Source: Steinernema hermaphroditum
Lineage: Eukaryota; Nematoda; Chromadorea; Rhabditida; Steinernematidae
Length of the DNA: 64,000 bases
Assembly (NCBI GenBank): GCA_030435675.1
Contig: CM059622.1
Span: 8,804,001-8,868,000 of the forward strand
Direction of reading: 5' to 3'
The notes under the pieces were generated by a model. The model was not told the origin of the DNA. It ran no database searches and saw nothing but the letters and a program-made list of their open reading frames with translations. Positions 44,162 through 53,898 of the stretch are shown here, one piece after another. Every line of letters starts with the position of its first letter. Position 1 is the first letter of the stretch. The translations under genes and the position numbers were made by a program.

Positions 44162-45126
44162 ATGCGTACACTAATGCCTTTGACGCGTGGGGTATTGGCT
44201 TCCCGATCACTGACCAAGACGTTCGTCCCAGGTACTCACTATGACTTAGCCGGTAAATCTCATTCGGTGTTTAGTGCGAAGCTATGCAGTGGGAGGCAAG
44301 ATCGTTGCGGAGAAGGAGGACAAGTCCTTCATTGACGACGCTAAGAAGATCTCCACACATGTCTGTGTGAACTACTTCATTCAAGGTACAGCATGACTGG
44401 TAATTGTAGATAAACCCGGCTGCGCGAATTCGCGCCCTTGAGGTACTAAAAGCCAATTAGCCTATAGCCCTGCGGGCGGCAAGATTGGCGCTCATGGATA
44501 GGGCTGAAGTTGGGGCCTAAAACTGTAGCCCTGCGGGCGGCAAGATGACGCTCATGGATAGGGCTGAAGTTGTGGCCAAAAAACTGTAGCCCTGCGGGCG
44601 GCAAGACACCATAGCCCTGCGGGCGTAGCATCGCCAGAGACATAGTAGAAGTAGAGCGCTACCACCTCAACTGTCTGTGTGGCTCATTGCGAACGTTCTC
44701 CGTTTGTAAGCGGGCGGTGTCGGGTTCGGTTTCCCTCGGGGTCCTTATTTTGTGTGGGTGTTTTCTCCGTGCTCACGGAAAAACACCCACACACAAACAG
44801 ACCAACGGACCCGTCGGTTCTCCATTTATATATAGGGGATTACGGTAACGTGTCATTTAGGTGAAGAGCCAGGACCGGCCATCATGCCTGACTCGGAGTA
44901 CCCGAAATGGCTATTCGAACTGGATTTGCAGTCCCCTAGAGCGTTAGAAGACCTGGATCCCGACGCTGACGGCTGGCTTTACTGGAGAGCTCTGCGAAAG
45001 CGCCAAGTGGAGCAGGCACGGCGCATCGCCAAGCTGCGCACTCGGTTCCTGCACCTCCAGGACTCGCCTTCACTTCGCAAAGCCGGCGGTGTGAGCCGGA
45101 AGCCTGTTTTCCCAGAAAAAGTCTGA
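44162..45126 (+). CDS. MRPL54: Mitochondrial ribosomal protein L54
   Basis: Exon 1 (44162-44231) begins MRTLMPLTRGVLASRSLTKT, a targeting-like sequence. Exon 2 (about 44275-44383) carries KKISTHVCVNYFIQG. Exon 3 (from 44862) reads EEPGPAIMPDSEYPKWLFEL, then LEDLDPDADGWLYWRALRK, the L54 signature. The ATG directly follows the acceptor gggtttcag and lies 136 bp after MRPL46. The second intron (about 44384-44861) is almost entirely a copy of repeat family C (44411-44840) and would be removed by splicing. Confidence 0.87.
44411..44840 (+). mobile_element. tRNA-box repeat family C, copy 3
   Basis: Begins TAAACCCGGCTGCG and ends CCATTTATATATAGGGGAT. It contains several GCCCTGCGGGCGGCAAGAT units about 55-70 bp apart, an A-box-like GTGGCTCATTGCGAACG and a B-box-like GGTTCGGTTTCC. 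It lies wholly within the second MRPL54 intron, followed by TACGGTA (44841-44847) and the acceptor. Confidence 0.8.
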
Positions 45127-45293
45127 TTTTGTTGTTAGTGGTTACTTTTTCGTTGCTAGCTGAATGAACTTCGTTGAATCCTTCCAAGTTGCTGATCAGG
45201 GGCACACCGCAGCGACCGTAATCGACAGACGCATCGCTGAGGTTAAGTGGCGCATCGCCGCTCGCGCTCTTATCGCTCCCATCGGAAGCCGAA

Positions 45294-46019
45294 ATGCGTG
45301 AAACCGAAGCCGACACGGACCTTGGCCTACAAGCCGCGAAATTGGACCAGAAGAGCCGCTGTTGCTCCGATCTAATCATTGCGGCGTTCGATCCTTATCG
45401 GAACAAATCGATGCGCACTTCGGGGGCGGGCCGCATTCCTCCATACCGCCCCCGCCGCGCGCCGAGGGGCGCTCCGGTGCCTATTCCGATGTCCGTCGTC
45501 GTCGAGAATCAGGAGGAGCGCTTCCACAGTGACGAGAAGCTCCGGCTCCTCGCGAGGGGCGACACTCCCATCGTCTACCGCGCCATCCCCTTCGGACCCG
45601 TCGAGGAGCGGCGGCGGCGATTCCTCCTCGACGTGCAACAGTTGCTCATCTTTGCGGTGAGTCGCCCTGGCGCGCTCCACACATCGGAATGTTTCAGACA
45701 ATTCCGAGCCTCGGCCTCAATCTCGACTTCCACCTCAGCTCCGTGGAGCACCGAGAGGAACCCTCTGAAGTCAAGGTACGTCCACCTCCCCCTCTTCTGG
45801 ACCCTCTCCTTTTAGACCTTCTTCGAAAGTCCGATGATCTTCAACGGAGTGTGCGTCAAGTGGATCGGCCACATGGGCCAGAGCACCCTCCAGGGCATCG
45901 GCCACTTCGTCTTCGACGCCGAGCGGGCACACACCCTTGAAGAACTCCGCCGTGACGAAGCCCGCCGCTTCCAAACGAGGATAGATGCCATCTACAACCG
46001 TTTCCAGGTCTCCGGATAG
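45294..46019 (+). CDS. CBFB: Core-binding factor beta (BRO-1/CBFB)
   Basis: Non-DNA-binding partner that strengthens RUNX transcription factors (BRO-1 in C. elegans seam cells). Three exons, with introns at about 45656-45698 and 45777-45818. Key sequences: FGPVEERRRRFLLDVQQLLI, then TIPSLGLNLDFHLSSVEHRE, and the family signature SPMIFNGVCVKWIGHMGQST followed by LQGIGHFVFDAERA. The start is uncertain: ATG 45294 was chosen because the frame is open from there, but a short upstream exon from ATG 45163 is possible. It is third in the plus-strand cluster, 167 bp after MRPL54. Confidence 0.83.
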
Positions 46020-46176
46020 TCAAGAGCCCCTCAGCGATGTACATATCGTGTGCCTTCTGATTCGAACAAAGAGTTTTATCCTAATCGCAAACAAGGGAGC
46101 AACAAAGCAACTTGTGAGGTCAGCCTCACAAATCATAACGAGTGGTCATCGCAGCATCTGCTGTCGGCGGGGACAA

Positions 46177-47364
46177 TTACCGCGGGTGGTCAGAAATCAG
46201 CTGTTGCTTGTAGTACTCCTCGACAGCTGGTGTGGTCGGGTAGAACACCTTTCGATCGGCAAGGCTAACGAGCGAACCGGGTGGGATTCCCAGGAACACT
46301 TGATCACGCGCCTTCTCCTCGAACTCGGTAGTTCTGGTGTGGCGCTCGTATCCCATCAATTCCGCCAGTCGCTCTTCACTTTCGGCAATGGCCGAGGGTT
46401 CCGCGAGATATCTTAGCAACCATTAAGTATTACAAAGTAATCTGCTGCACTGCGTTACCCTCGATTAGCGGGATTACGGTAGTACGAGACGAGTTGTTGA
46501 GGTGGAGCCTTCCGCATCGGCACAGGCTGGCCCGACTGGAACCACGTCTTCGGGTCAGAAGCGGCTCTCAAGCTTTCCAAATCGTAGTAGGCTGTGCGGA
46601 TTCTGCCTCCTGCCTTTTCGATGGCAGCGATAGCAGTTGCACTCGCCCATTGTACTTCCAGATTAACTTTGCTTTTAAAGATGCCGGCACCCTAGAATTA
46701 AACAATCGCACAGAAGAACAAAAAAAAGAGCTGGCGCCCACTTCGACGACGTATCGTCTTTATTGGATGACACGTTGTCGGCGGGCGTCTAGTCAAAGAA
46801 AGCCGCGGCGTCAAATTGCAGATTTCCGCTCGTCGCCGAATGACTCACCTCGTCCGTCAACTGGACTCCGAACTGTCGCTGCGACGGCTCGCATTTGAAC
46901 TGCTTCGTGCTGCACAGTGCGCTCAAGTCAATTAACTTCGATGTATCCAAATAGTCCAGATCTATGAGTCGTTGTAGCTCGAGCAGAGAGATCGGCGGGT
47001 ATTCTCTGCGCAGGCTTAAACGCGAACAACTAAACAAGGAACGGAGCAAGGCGTTACTTGATGTCGCCGTTGAAATGGTCGTCACCAGGGAACATACGGT
47101 GCCATGGCCGAAAGAAATCGCCCCAGATCCATCCAAGGGGAGGCTTCGCCGCACGCTGCAGCTCTCCGATAGTGTGACCGGCTTGATTCATCGTCGACTT
47201 CAAGACGCGTCCCTATAGCAACCGTTTGTAACAAGAAGAAACCAAGAGATGGCACTTACCGCCACACGCGCTCCAGGGTTATCGCGCAGATCAGAAATCT
47301 TTATTCTGCTGGCCTTCTCCACATATTTTAGCGCCTGCTCGCTGGAGGAGCGGATGGACTTCAT
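46177..47364 (-). CDS. MRPL15: Mitochondrial ribosomal protein L15
   Basis: Mitoribosome large-subunit uL15m. The first exon MKSIRSSSEQALKYVEKASR carries DLRDNPGARVA, the uL15 start motif. The next exon holds NQAGHTIGELQRAAKPPLGW then FFRPWHRMFPGDD. Further exons give REYPPISLLELQRLIDLDYL, then FKCEPSQRQFGVQLTDE, a segment with AIAAIEKAGGRIRTAYYD-like sequence, and a final exon with YLAEPSAIAESEERLAELMG and VFLGIPPGSLVSLADRKVFY. Five or so exons; the intron at about 46,420-46,490 carries TACGGTA (46475-46481). Confidence 0.9.
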
Positions 47365-47571
47365 CCTGAATTGCGCATTACAGGCAACTGTTCAAAGAAA
47401 AGTACAACGATACGACCACGGAAGAAAACGAACTTCGGGCGAAACACCCCCAGCGTGCCATCACCATTTATTTACATTCGTACTCACATTAATAATATGC
47501 ATTATAGGAACATAAAATTTACAAAATATAAACCAGTTACACGTAGGATTAGGAATTACAACCATGACGCC

Positions 47572-50046
47572 TCACTCAAAAACCTGGTAAACGTTGCCGC
47601 TTATGCGCCCGCGGGAAGTCCTCCAGTAGAGGATCAATCCGCCAACAGAAGCGAAAGCTCCGAACAGGAACATGAAGAGTCCCAGGACGAACATCGATCC
47701 GCCACTGTATCCCTTGAACGGTTCTGAGGGAGGAAGAGGCTTGGGCGCTGGACCACTTGGGGCGAACCCGAATGCATTCTTCGCGAGGGTGAACTTCTCC
47801 TGGACTTTGCCAGATTTCACCATAAATGTGAGATCCTTGCTGGCCAGGGTGGCATTCATAGCAGCTGTAACGTTAGCCAAAGGAAGTTCAGACTTTCTAT
47901 CAACGGTGTCGGCAGGCTTCTTTCCCAATACTTCGCTCAAAGCGAAATACACGTAGACATCACTGTCGACTTGTTCGTACTAAAATTCAAGATGTGATCA
48001 AGAAGTCGAGGAGAACAGCGTACATGAGGCTCGGCAAAGCGCAGGACGGATACGTTGGCAAATTTCGCAAGTGTTTCGAACAGAGTGCTTCCAACTCGAT
48101 CAAATCCAACGGACGCCAGCTTCGCCATACTACCTATAAAACAGATCTTGAGACTTCATATGCTTATAGTGTAACGTACAAGAAGCCAGTTTCACGTAGA
48201 AGTAACTGTTTTTCGCAAACTTCAGGCACGAAGCAATGTTGAGAGTCGTCCATTGTGTGCCTTCGGTGCTTCTGTCAATGAATTCATTCATCTTAACCGT
48301 TGTTGTTTTCCAGAGAACGTTCTTCTCGTTCTTAACACAATTCAGAACATTATCTACCAGGCCACGATGCAAACCTACTTTATGGAAATGAGTAACAGAA
48401 TATAGAGTTTGAACGTCGCTTGCTGCACTACCCACCGACCATCCCTTCTTGGTGAACAGAATCTCGACAACTGAGTAATTCTGTCCATTGTCCACTACTT
48501 TGGCTACATACTTATCCAACGGTTCTCCAGCCTCACCGGTGATCTAAACAGAATTCTTGGAAGTCGCTCATAATTCTTGAATAACCTCTCCGTCGTAATA
48601 GAAAGGTGACTCGCTCAGACCAAGCAAGAATTCTTTAGCTTCACTCAAGTCCATTTTCCTGTCAGAGGTCATTTTGACGTCGCCAAAATCTCCGTTTATC
48701 GCTGCGACATCATAACAGCGGCTTCTGTCAGGACTAAGCACGTACTGGAAACCTACAAAAGAACAATAAATGACCAGAGTGAAAAGGTTCCACAATACCG
48801 TAGGTGAAATCATGCACGACATCGACTTTATCCCATGTCTTATTAAGAACGACGTGGCCAAGAGCAGCCAGGTCAAGATCCTTTTTGAGATCCAACGTAA
48901 ACAAGCCGACACGATGTTCTGCATCATAAATAGTCTGAATGAAATTGTATGCCACTGTATGTATGACTATCTCACCTCGACATAATCGATATTCTTGAAT
49001 TCAGTATCGACGTATTGGAACTTGATTTCGAACTTAGAAGGCATATTCGCGGGTAAATCGGATTTTGGCATGTTTTCGCAGTGTGTTCCACGCGGAATCT
49101 AAACTTTTTCGTTGAACGAAGGGACCACAAAATTGTTGTAAACCTTTTGCTTCTCTTGCACCGAATGTGACTCGGCAACATCAATGAAAGTAACTTGGAA
49201 CGAGCTCCGAGAGAGCAGCTCTGTGGTATTAGCAATGACTGAAAACTCAGACTTCATATGAAATCGCAGAAAACCACTACCTTTATAAGTTGTGACATCG
49301 AAAGAGAGGATGACAGGGTTGGAAATCTTCGGGCTAGGGGGAGGTACAGCGTTATCTGCAAATTAGCCTTAGCGAACGCAGAAACAAAATACCACATACC
49401 GACATACGCCACCTCCACCTGCAAAATTGTATTGCCGCTGTTATTACATCCAACCCAGTGAACAGCAGGAAGCCCCGCAACAAGTTCAGCAGGGAAGATA
49501 AGACTCGTGTTTGCAAAGCGTGACTGTTTGCTGTTCTCAACAATGGCGTCAATCAGTTCTCCAACGCGATAGGCCTTCAGCCCAAAGAAGGACACCGCCT
49601 CGTCCGGGAGTTCAAAAACATGGGGCAATTCCCCCACATTGCCGTAGATCCCATCTACAAAGAGAAACACAGAATGAGAAGAAAAGCATGTCGACTCACC
49701 TCGGGCGAAAATTTTGTCATTGGCACGATTCAGGAGTAGGTACTTTCCTGTGTGATTGAGTTTGGAAAGAATGAAGCGCCCGTCAAAGACCTCCTCGTGA
49801 ACAGCGGCAGTTTCGTTGCCCATAGTCGCGTTTTTGACATAGAGAACGTCAATCTACAACGCAGGGTCATTCCGGCACGCCTATCCAACCCTTTACCAGG
49901 TAATTTAGCGGCAGCGAAATGTTGGGGAGAAGAGCAGAATCCGGCCCAGTGTTGGCGGGCGGAGGAGCCGGGCCACAGCGGGGCTCGAACTTCAGCGCCC
50001 CAGAAAGAGCCACTCCCACGAAGAGCAGAACTAATGATTTCTGCAT
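47572..50046 (-). CDS. Large type-I membrane protein, LolA-like family (tentative)
   Basis: Begins with a signal peptide (MQKSLVLLFVGVALSGALKF) and a proline-rich CGPAPPPANTG. The long extracellular part has many N-glycosylation sequons (NIS, NAT, NTS, NKT, NVS) and paired cysteines. Blocks include NHTGKYLLLNRANDKIF, AELVAGLPAVHWVGCNNSGN, PRGTHCENMPKSDLPANMPS, and LDKYVAKVVDNGQNYSVVEI. It ends with one transmembrane helix (GGSMFVLGLFMFLFGAFASV) and a short basic tail. About ten exons. The P-G-x-x-C...LP...F pattern recalls the LolA-like-domain proteins of worms, but I could not confirm this. No enzymatic motif was seen. Confidence 0.6.
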
Positions 50047-50470
50047 CTGGAATATAAAGCACGTCACCACGATTTCCACCATTAGAACGGAAAGGCGAAA
50101 AAAGGATTGAGCAGAACGTCGCCAGCGTCGCCTCGGGTGAGTCGCCGTTCGTCATGTTCTCTCGCGCGACTCTCGCTCGCTCGCCTATCGTATCACCGAT
50201 CGCACCATTCAGGCTGTCTCTATGGGATCATCAGTTCGACTGTCCAGGAAGCTGTCCATTTCAGAGGGACGTTTGAGATCTCGTCAGCGAAGCCAAGATT
50301 CCACCCTGGGTTATGCGATCACTCAGGTCTGAAGTTAGCACGTTGCAAGAGCAAGCCTGTTCTCCCAGGGGTTGCTTTAAGTCAAATTAAGAGTCCAGCC
50401 ATTTACCGCGTTTTACATCAATGCACATTAACGTCAGATTTATACTCCTACTATTGAGCAACAACGATGC
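50047..50470. other. Spacer between bL34m-like and type-I membrane genes
   Basis: The plus-strand open frame across it is low-complexity and unsupported. The region should hold the 3' end of the bL34m-like gene and upstream signals of the next gene on the minus strand. Confidence 0.35.
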
Positions 50471-50731
50471 TTACAAGGGGTAAGATAACTTCTTGGTCTG
50501 ATTTTTTGCATCGTGGTTCCAGCCTAAGAACGGCTGCTCACGAAGCACACGGCGCATGAGCATGAGACGACCTCCGCGACTCTGTTGACGAGCTTCCACC
50601 GTTCCTGTCTTCAGTTTGTTCTTCATATGAAAGGGGAAGTAGTATGCTCTGAAGTTGCTTCGATGCCATGGACAGTTGTAACGGACGGACTGGCCGAAGA
50701 TCCCAAACGGGCGGAAAATAGAGTTGAGCAT
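50471..50731 (-). CDS. Possible mitochondrial ribosomal protein L34
   Basis: An 86-codon single exon. Starts MLNSIFRPFGIFGQSVRYN, basic with hydroxylated residues as in a targeting sequence. Continues HMKNKLKTGTVEARQQSRGG then RLMLMRRVLREQPFLGW. The short basic C-terminal pattern (x-R-x-S-x-x-G-R-x-x-L-x-R-R) resembles bL34m. An acceptor (cttctttcag) lies one base upstream of the ATG, which supports a real, trans-spliced gene. It diverges from ALG14. Confidence 0.5.
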   Translation of the reverse strand: MLNSIFRPFGIFGQSVRYNCPWHRSNFRAYYFPFHMKNKLKTGTVEARQQSRGGRLMLMRRVLREQPFLGWNHDAKNQTKKLSYPL

Positions 50732-50982
50732 TCTGAAAGAAGATACGCACTACAACGAATAAAACGCTGACCACGTTCACCATGCACGCGTGACTCAAGC
50801 CTATCCATCAAATACTCTATTTTTACAGAAAGTTGGGGCAGGAGCAGGAGAACTAAACAGCGAAACGGGAAACGATTGAAAACAGTCGGATCGTTTGATT
50901 TTCGGAACTTCGGCGACCACCCACAGCGTCGCCCCTTCGTCGCCCCAACAGCCGACCGCTTCGTTCGTCTCCGTTTTGAAGA

Positions 50983-51717
50983 ATGCTTTTGCTTTGTCTG
51001 AGCGTCGCCGTTGGCGTCGCCGTTGCTGTCATACTTCTGCATCGAGCTTTTCTGGAACGTCACCAGCAGAAGGCCGATTTCTCCGGGAAGCAAGTAAGAT
51101 TATGCGCCGTGATGGGTTCTGGTGGTCATACCACCGAAATGCTCCTGATGCTTGGACAACTCAAGGATTGCTGCCCTGATCGTTTTTACGTGATCGCCGA
51201 CACGGACAAAATGAGTGAACGCAAGGTTAGTATGAGTGGCTAAGGGCGCGTGTTTTACTCCGTGCAATACAGGTACGCGAGCACGAAGAGGGTAGTAGCG
51301 GCAGTTTTCAAATTTTGAAAATTGCGAGAAGCAGGGAAGTTGGTCAGAGCTACGTCACAGCCGTGTTTTCAACCATCTTCGCCGTTTTTGAATCTGCGCG
51401 CATCGTTTGGACAGTGAGGTAAATTGTTGTCCGTTCTATCTCTCCTATATACTGTAGCTGCGCATTTCAGGCCCGATGTGGTTCTTACTAACGGACCAGG
51501 AACAGCCGTCCCGATTTGCATGGTTTCTTTTGTGCTGGACCTATTTCGTATTGCCGACATCCGGATCCACTTCGTGGAAAGCTACTGCAGAGTAAAGTCG
51601 TTGTCATTAACAGGACTTATTTTGTACTATCTGCACATTACTGACTCCTTTATCGTACAGTGGAAGGATGTACATAACAAGTATCCTAGATCTCAGTTTC
51701 CCGGTCGTCTTTGTTGA
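50983..51717 (+). CDS. ALG14: ALG14, UDP-GlcNAc transferase membrane subunit
   Basis: ER membrane anchor and regulator of the ALG13-ALG14 enzyme, which adds the second GlcNAc to dolichol-PP-GlcNAc in N-glycan synthesis. An N-terminal helix (MLLLCLSVAVGVAVAVILLH) is followed by VRLCAVMGSGGHTTEMLLML (the family motif GSGGHT). Later exons hold DRFYVIADTDKMSERK, RPDVVLTNGPGTAVPICMV and IHFVESYCRVKSLSLTG, ending HNKYPRSQFPGRLC. Three exons with introns near 51227 and 51420. Length about 210 aa, normal for the family. Confidence 0.93.
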
Positions 51718-52093
51718 AACCGTTGCCAACTAACTTATTTTGAGATAAAGAATTTGAACGTTTTGCTTGCGTGGTGTATTCTTGTAACGGTTGTGGTATA
51801 CGACCCGTGGCGCATATTTGCTTTGTGTACTGGTCTTGCTGTGCCTTGATTGTAAATATTTATTGAATATGTTTCTGGATGTGCAGTTGTCATTACTTTG
51901 CTCTTGAATCCGTCATGGCTGGGTGCTCTGTTGTTCGCTCGATTCGCGTGCGTGCAGGCTCCACCCATTTGTTTTTTGATCGTGTTGTGAAACCCCGCAG
52001 CGGGCAAAGAACGTTGTATGCGTCGTTTTTTACTACAGCTCGATATATATAGTGCATTTCCTCAAAGTTTATATATTTTGTGCTTGCAGGAAA
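51718..52093. other. Spacer between ALG14 and SOD
   Basis: No gene supported. It includes ALG14 3' signals and a pyrimidine-rich stretch leading to the acceptor tgtgcttgcag just before the SOD start. Confidence 0.4.
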
Positions 52094-52892
52094 ATGATTT
52101 CTGGTGTCTCTAAGCGCTTGGTGACGGCCAATTGCCTAAGGTAACATACTTCTTCTTCGGCGCCTTCATTGATTGTTTAGACCTGTGCTGGCTGCAAAGC
52201 GTTCAAAGCATTTGCTTCCCGATCTTGCTTACGACTATGGCGCTCTAGAACCCGTGATTTCTGCGGAAATCATGCAGCTTCATCACCAGAAACATCACGC
52301 CACTTATGTCAACAACTTGAACCAAATCGAAGAAAAAATCCAGGAAGCTCTGGCGACAGGTAACATAATAGGTCAACAAAACAACTGTACTTTATACAAT
52401 TCAGGTGATATTCGCCAGGCCATTGCGCTCCAGCCTGTCCTGAAGTTCAACGGCGGTGGTCACATCAATCACACTATCTTCTGGACCAATTTGTCCAATG
52501 ATGGTGGCGAACCAAGCGCAGAACTGATGAATGCAATTAAGCGCGATTTTGGTTCACTGCAGGCAATGCAAGACAAATTGAGCGCTGCGACTATCGCAGT
52601 TCAAGGATCCGGATGGGGATGGCTTGGCTACAATAAGGAGCGTGAACAACTTCAGATTGCTACTTGCGCCAACCAGGATCCCCTGGAGCCCACCACAGGT
52701 ACGTACGGACTAAATGAACAGATCATCTGAGGTTTTTGCTTTTAAGGTCTCGTCCCTCTGTTTGGTATTGATGTTTGGGAACATGCTTACTACCTCCAGT
52801 ACAAAAATGTTCGCCCTGATTACGTCAAGGCTATTTGGAAGATCGCTAACTGGAAGAACATCGATGAACGATTCCTGAAGGCGAAGAACTAG
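52094..52892 (+). CDS. SOD2: Mitochondrial Mn/Fe superoxide dismutase
   Basis: Converts superoxide to hydrogen peroxide in the mitochondrial matrix. The targeting peptide [20 protein letters not shown] is followed by the mature start [20 protein letters not shown]. Metal ligands are visible: the first His in [13 protein letters not shown], the second in [11 protein letters not shown], and Asp and His in [23 protein letters not shown] is the usual core motif. Four exons (introns near 52142, 52362 and 52701). An acceptor (tgcttgcag) lies 4 nt before the ATG. Complete, about 225 aa. Confidence 0.97.
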
Positions 52893-53007
52893 ATAGCACG
52901 ATGATCATTGATCGGTCATGCCCACATACATAGCGATATTTTGTACTTCACTTTTATTGTGAGATTAAATTTTCAGCTCATCAACTGTCATTTTGTCGTG
53001 AGAGGTC

Positions 53008-53498
53008 CTATGTTGCCGCATTCATCAAATTCTTGTTTAGACCGTTCAGAAACTCGCGATAACTTAAGAGCTGAAAAGGAGATAGGTGTGGACGTTTACG
53101 TGTACAGTAATCGTAATGCAGACCTCGTACTGCTTTCCGCTTAAGAGGTGAAAGAGATGGACCCCCTCCAAGGAGCAGCACTTGCGAAGTGTCGGTCAAC
53201 GAGATAACGACTGTTTCATCTGGAAGAAACAATGAGAGGACAACAACGACATAGGGGCTCACCTGACGGCCTGGCTTTTACGCTTTCCCAATTGGCATTG
53301 TATGCTCTGGATCGTTTGTGTTCATGTCGGATTCCAAGATGGATTCCAGAGATGATCATGGCGAGCGAAGCTACGAAAAATGCGACGACTACTATCCACT
53401 CATGCCACTAAATAACGATCTGTTGCTCAATCCCATCAATCGAGTTCGGACTTAACTTCAAAGATTTCGAAAAACGAGAGCTCATCGGCGGAACTCAT
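53008..53498 (-). CDS. Small single-pass membrane protein, unknown
   Basis: Assembled by eye from three exons. ATG 53498 gives MSSADELSFFEIFE; a 50-nt intron (gttaag...atttag) leads to WHEWIVVVAFFVASLAMIIS, a transmembrane helix, then GIRHEHKRSRAYNANWES; a second intron (53261-53222 or close) leads to DETVVISLTDTSQVLLLGGG and a basic end. Joins are in phase at both introns, which supports the model. The C-terminal limit is uncertain, and the real stop could be in another exon. Family not recognised. Confidence 0.5.
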
Positions 53499-53898
53499 CG
53501 AGGGCAAATCGCAATTCGATCGACCGACCTCCAAAATAACAAATTTGCTTATGGACACTGTGCTGAGACTGTCTCAATTGTATGTCTAATGTCGACAGTC
53601 TACGACCGTCCCCATCGTTCCCCTGTTGTTGCGCCACCCGCTAGCGTAGGACGGTCCCCTAGTATGTTTACGAGTGTATTTGCCGAGCCCCCTCACTCGT
53701 CGCGGCGATGGCAAAAACACACGCGTCGCCGCCGGCGAAGTTGCGTTTAAACATACCGTACTCCACCAATTTCCATTCGGGACCGCAAGTTTTGGGACTG
53801 ATCTGCAGATCGGCTCCAACGAAGAGATTTCTTGTTTGGGATCGCATTCCTGTCAGCCGCCTCCCTTTGTGCGGTATTCGGATAGCCAAACATCCAAA
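53499..53898. other. Divergent promoter region of eEF2
   Basis: Lies between the small membrane gene and eEF2. Short open frames on both strands conflict and show no domain. It contains a short C-rich segment and the likely eEF2 5' leader. Confidence 0.4.

Noticed and set aside
45163..45297. First exon of CBF-beta at ATG 45163
   Set aside because: A splice from near 45242 is conceivable but no convincing acceptor joins it in frame; the start at 45294 was kept with a note.
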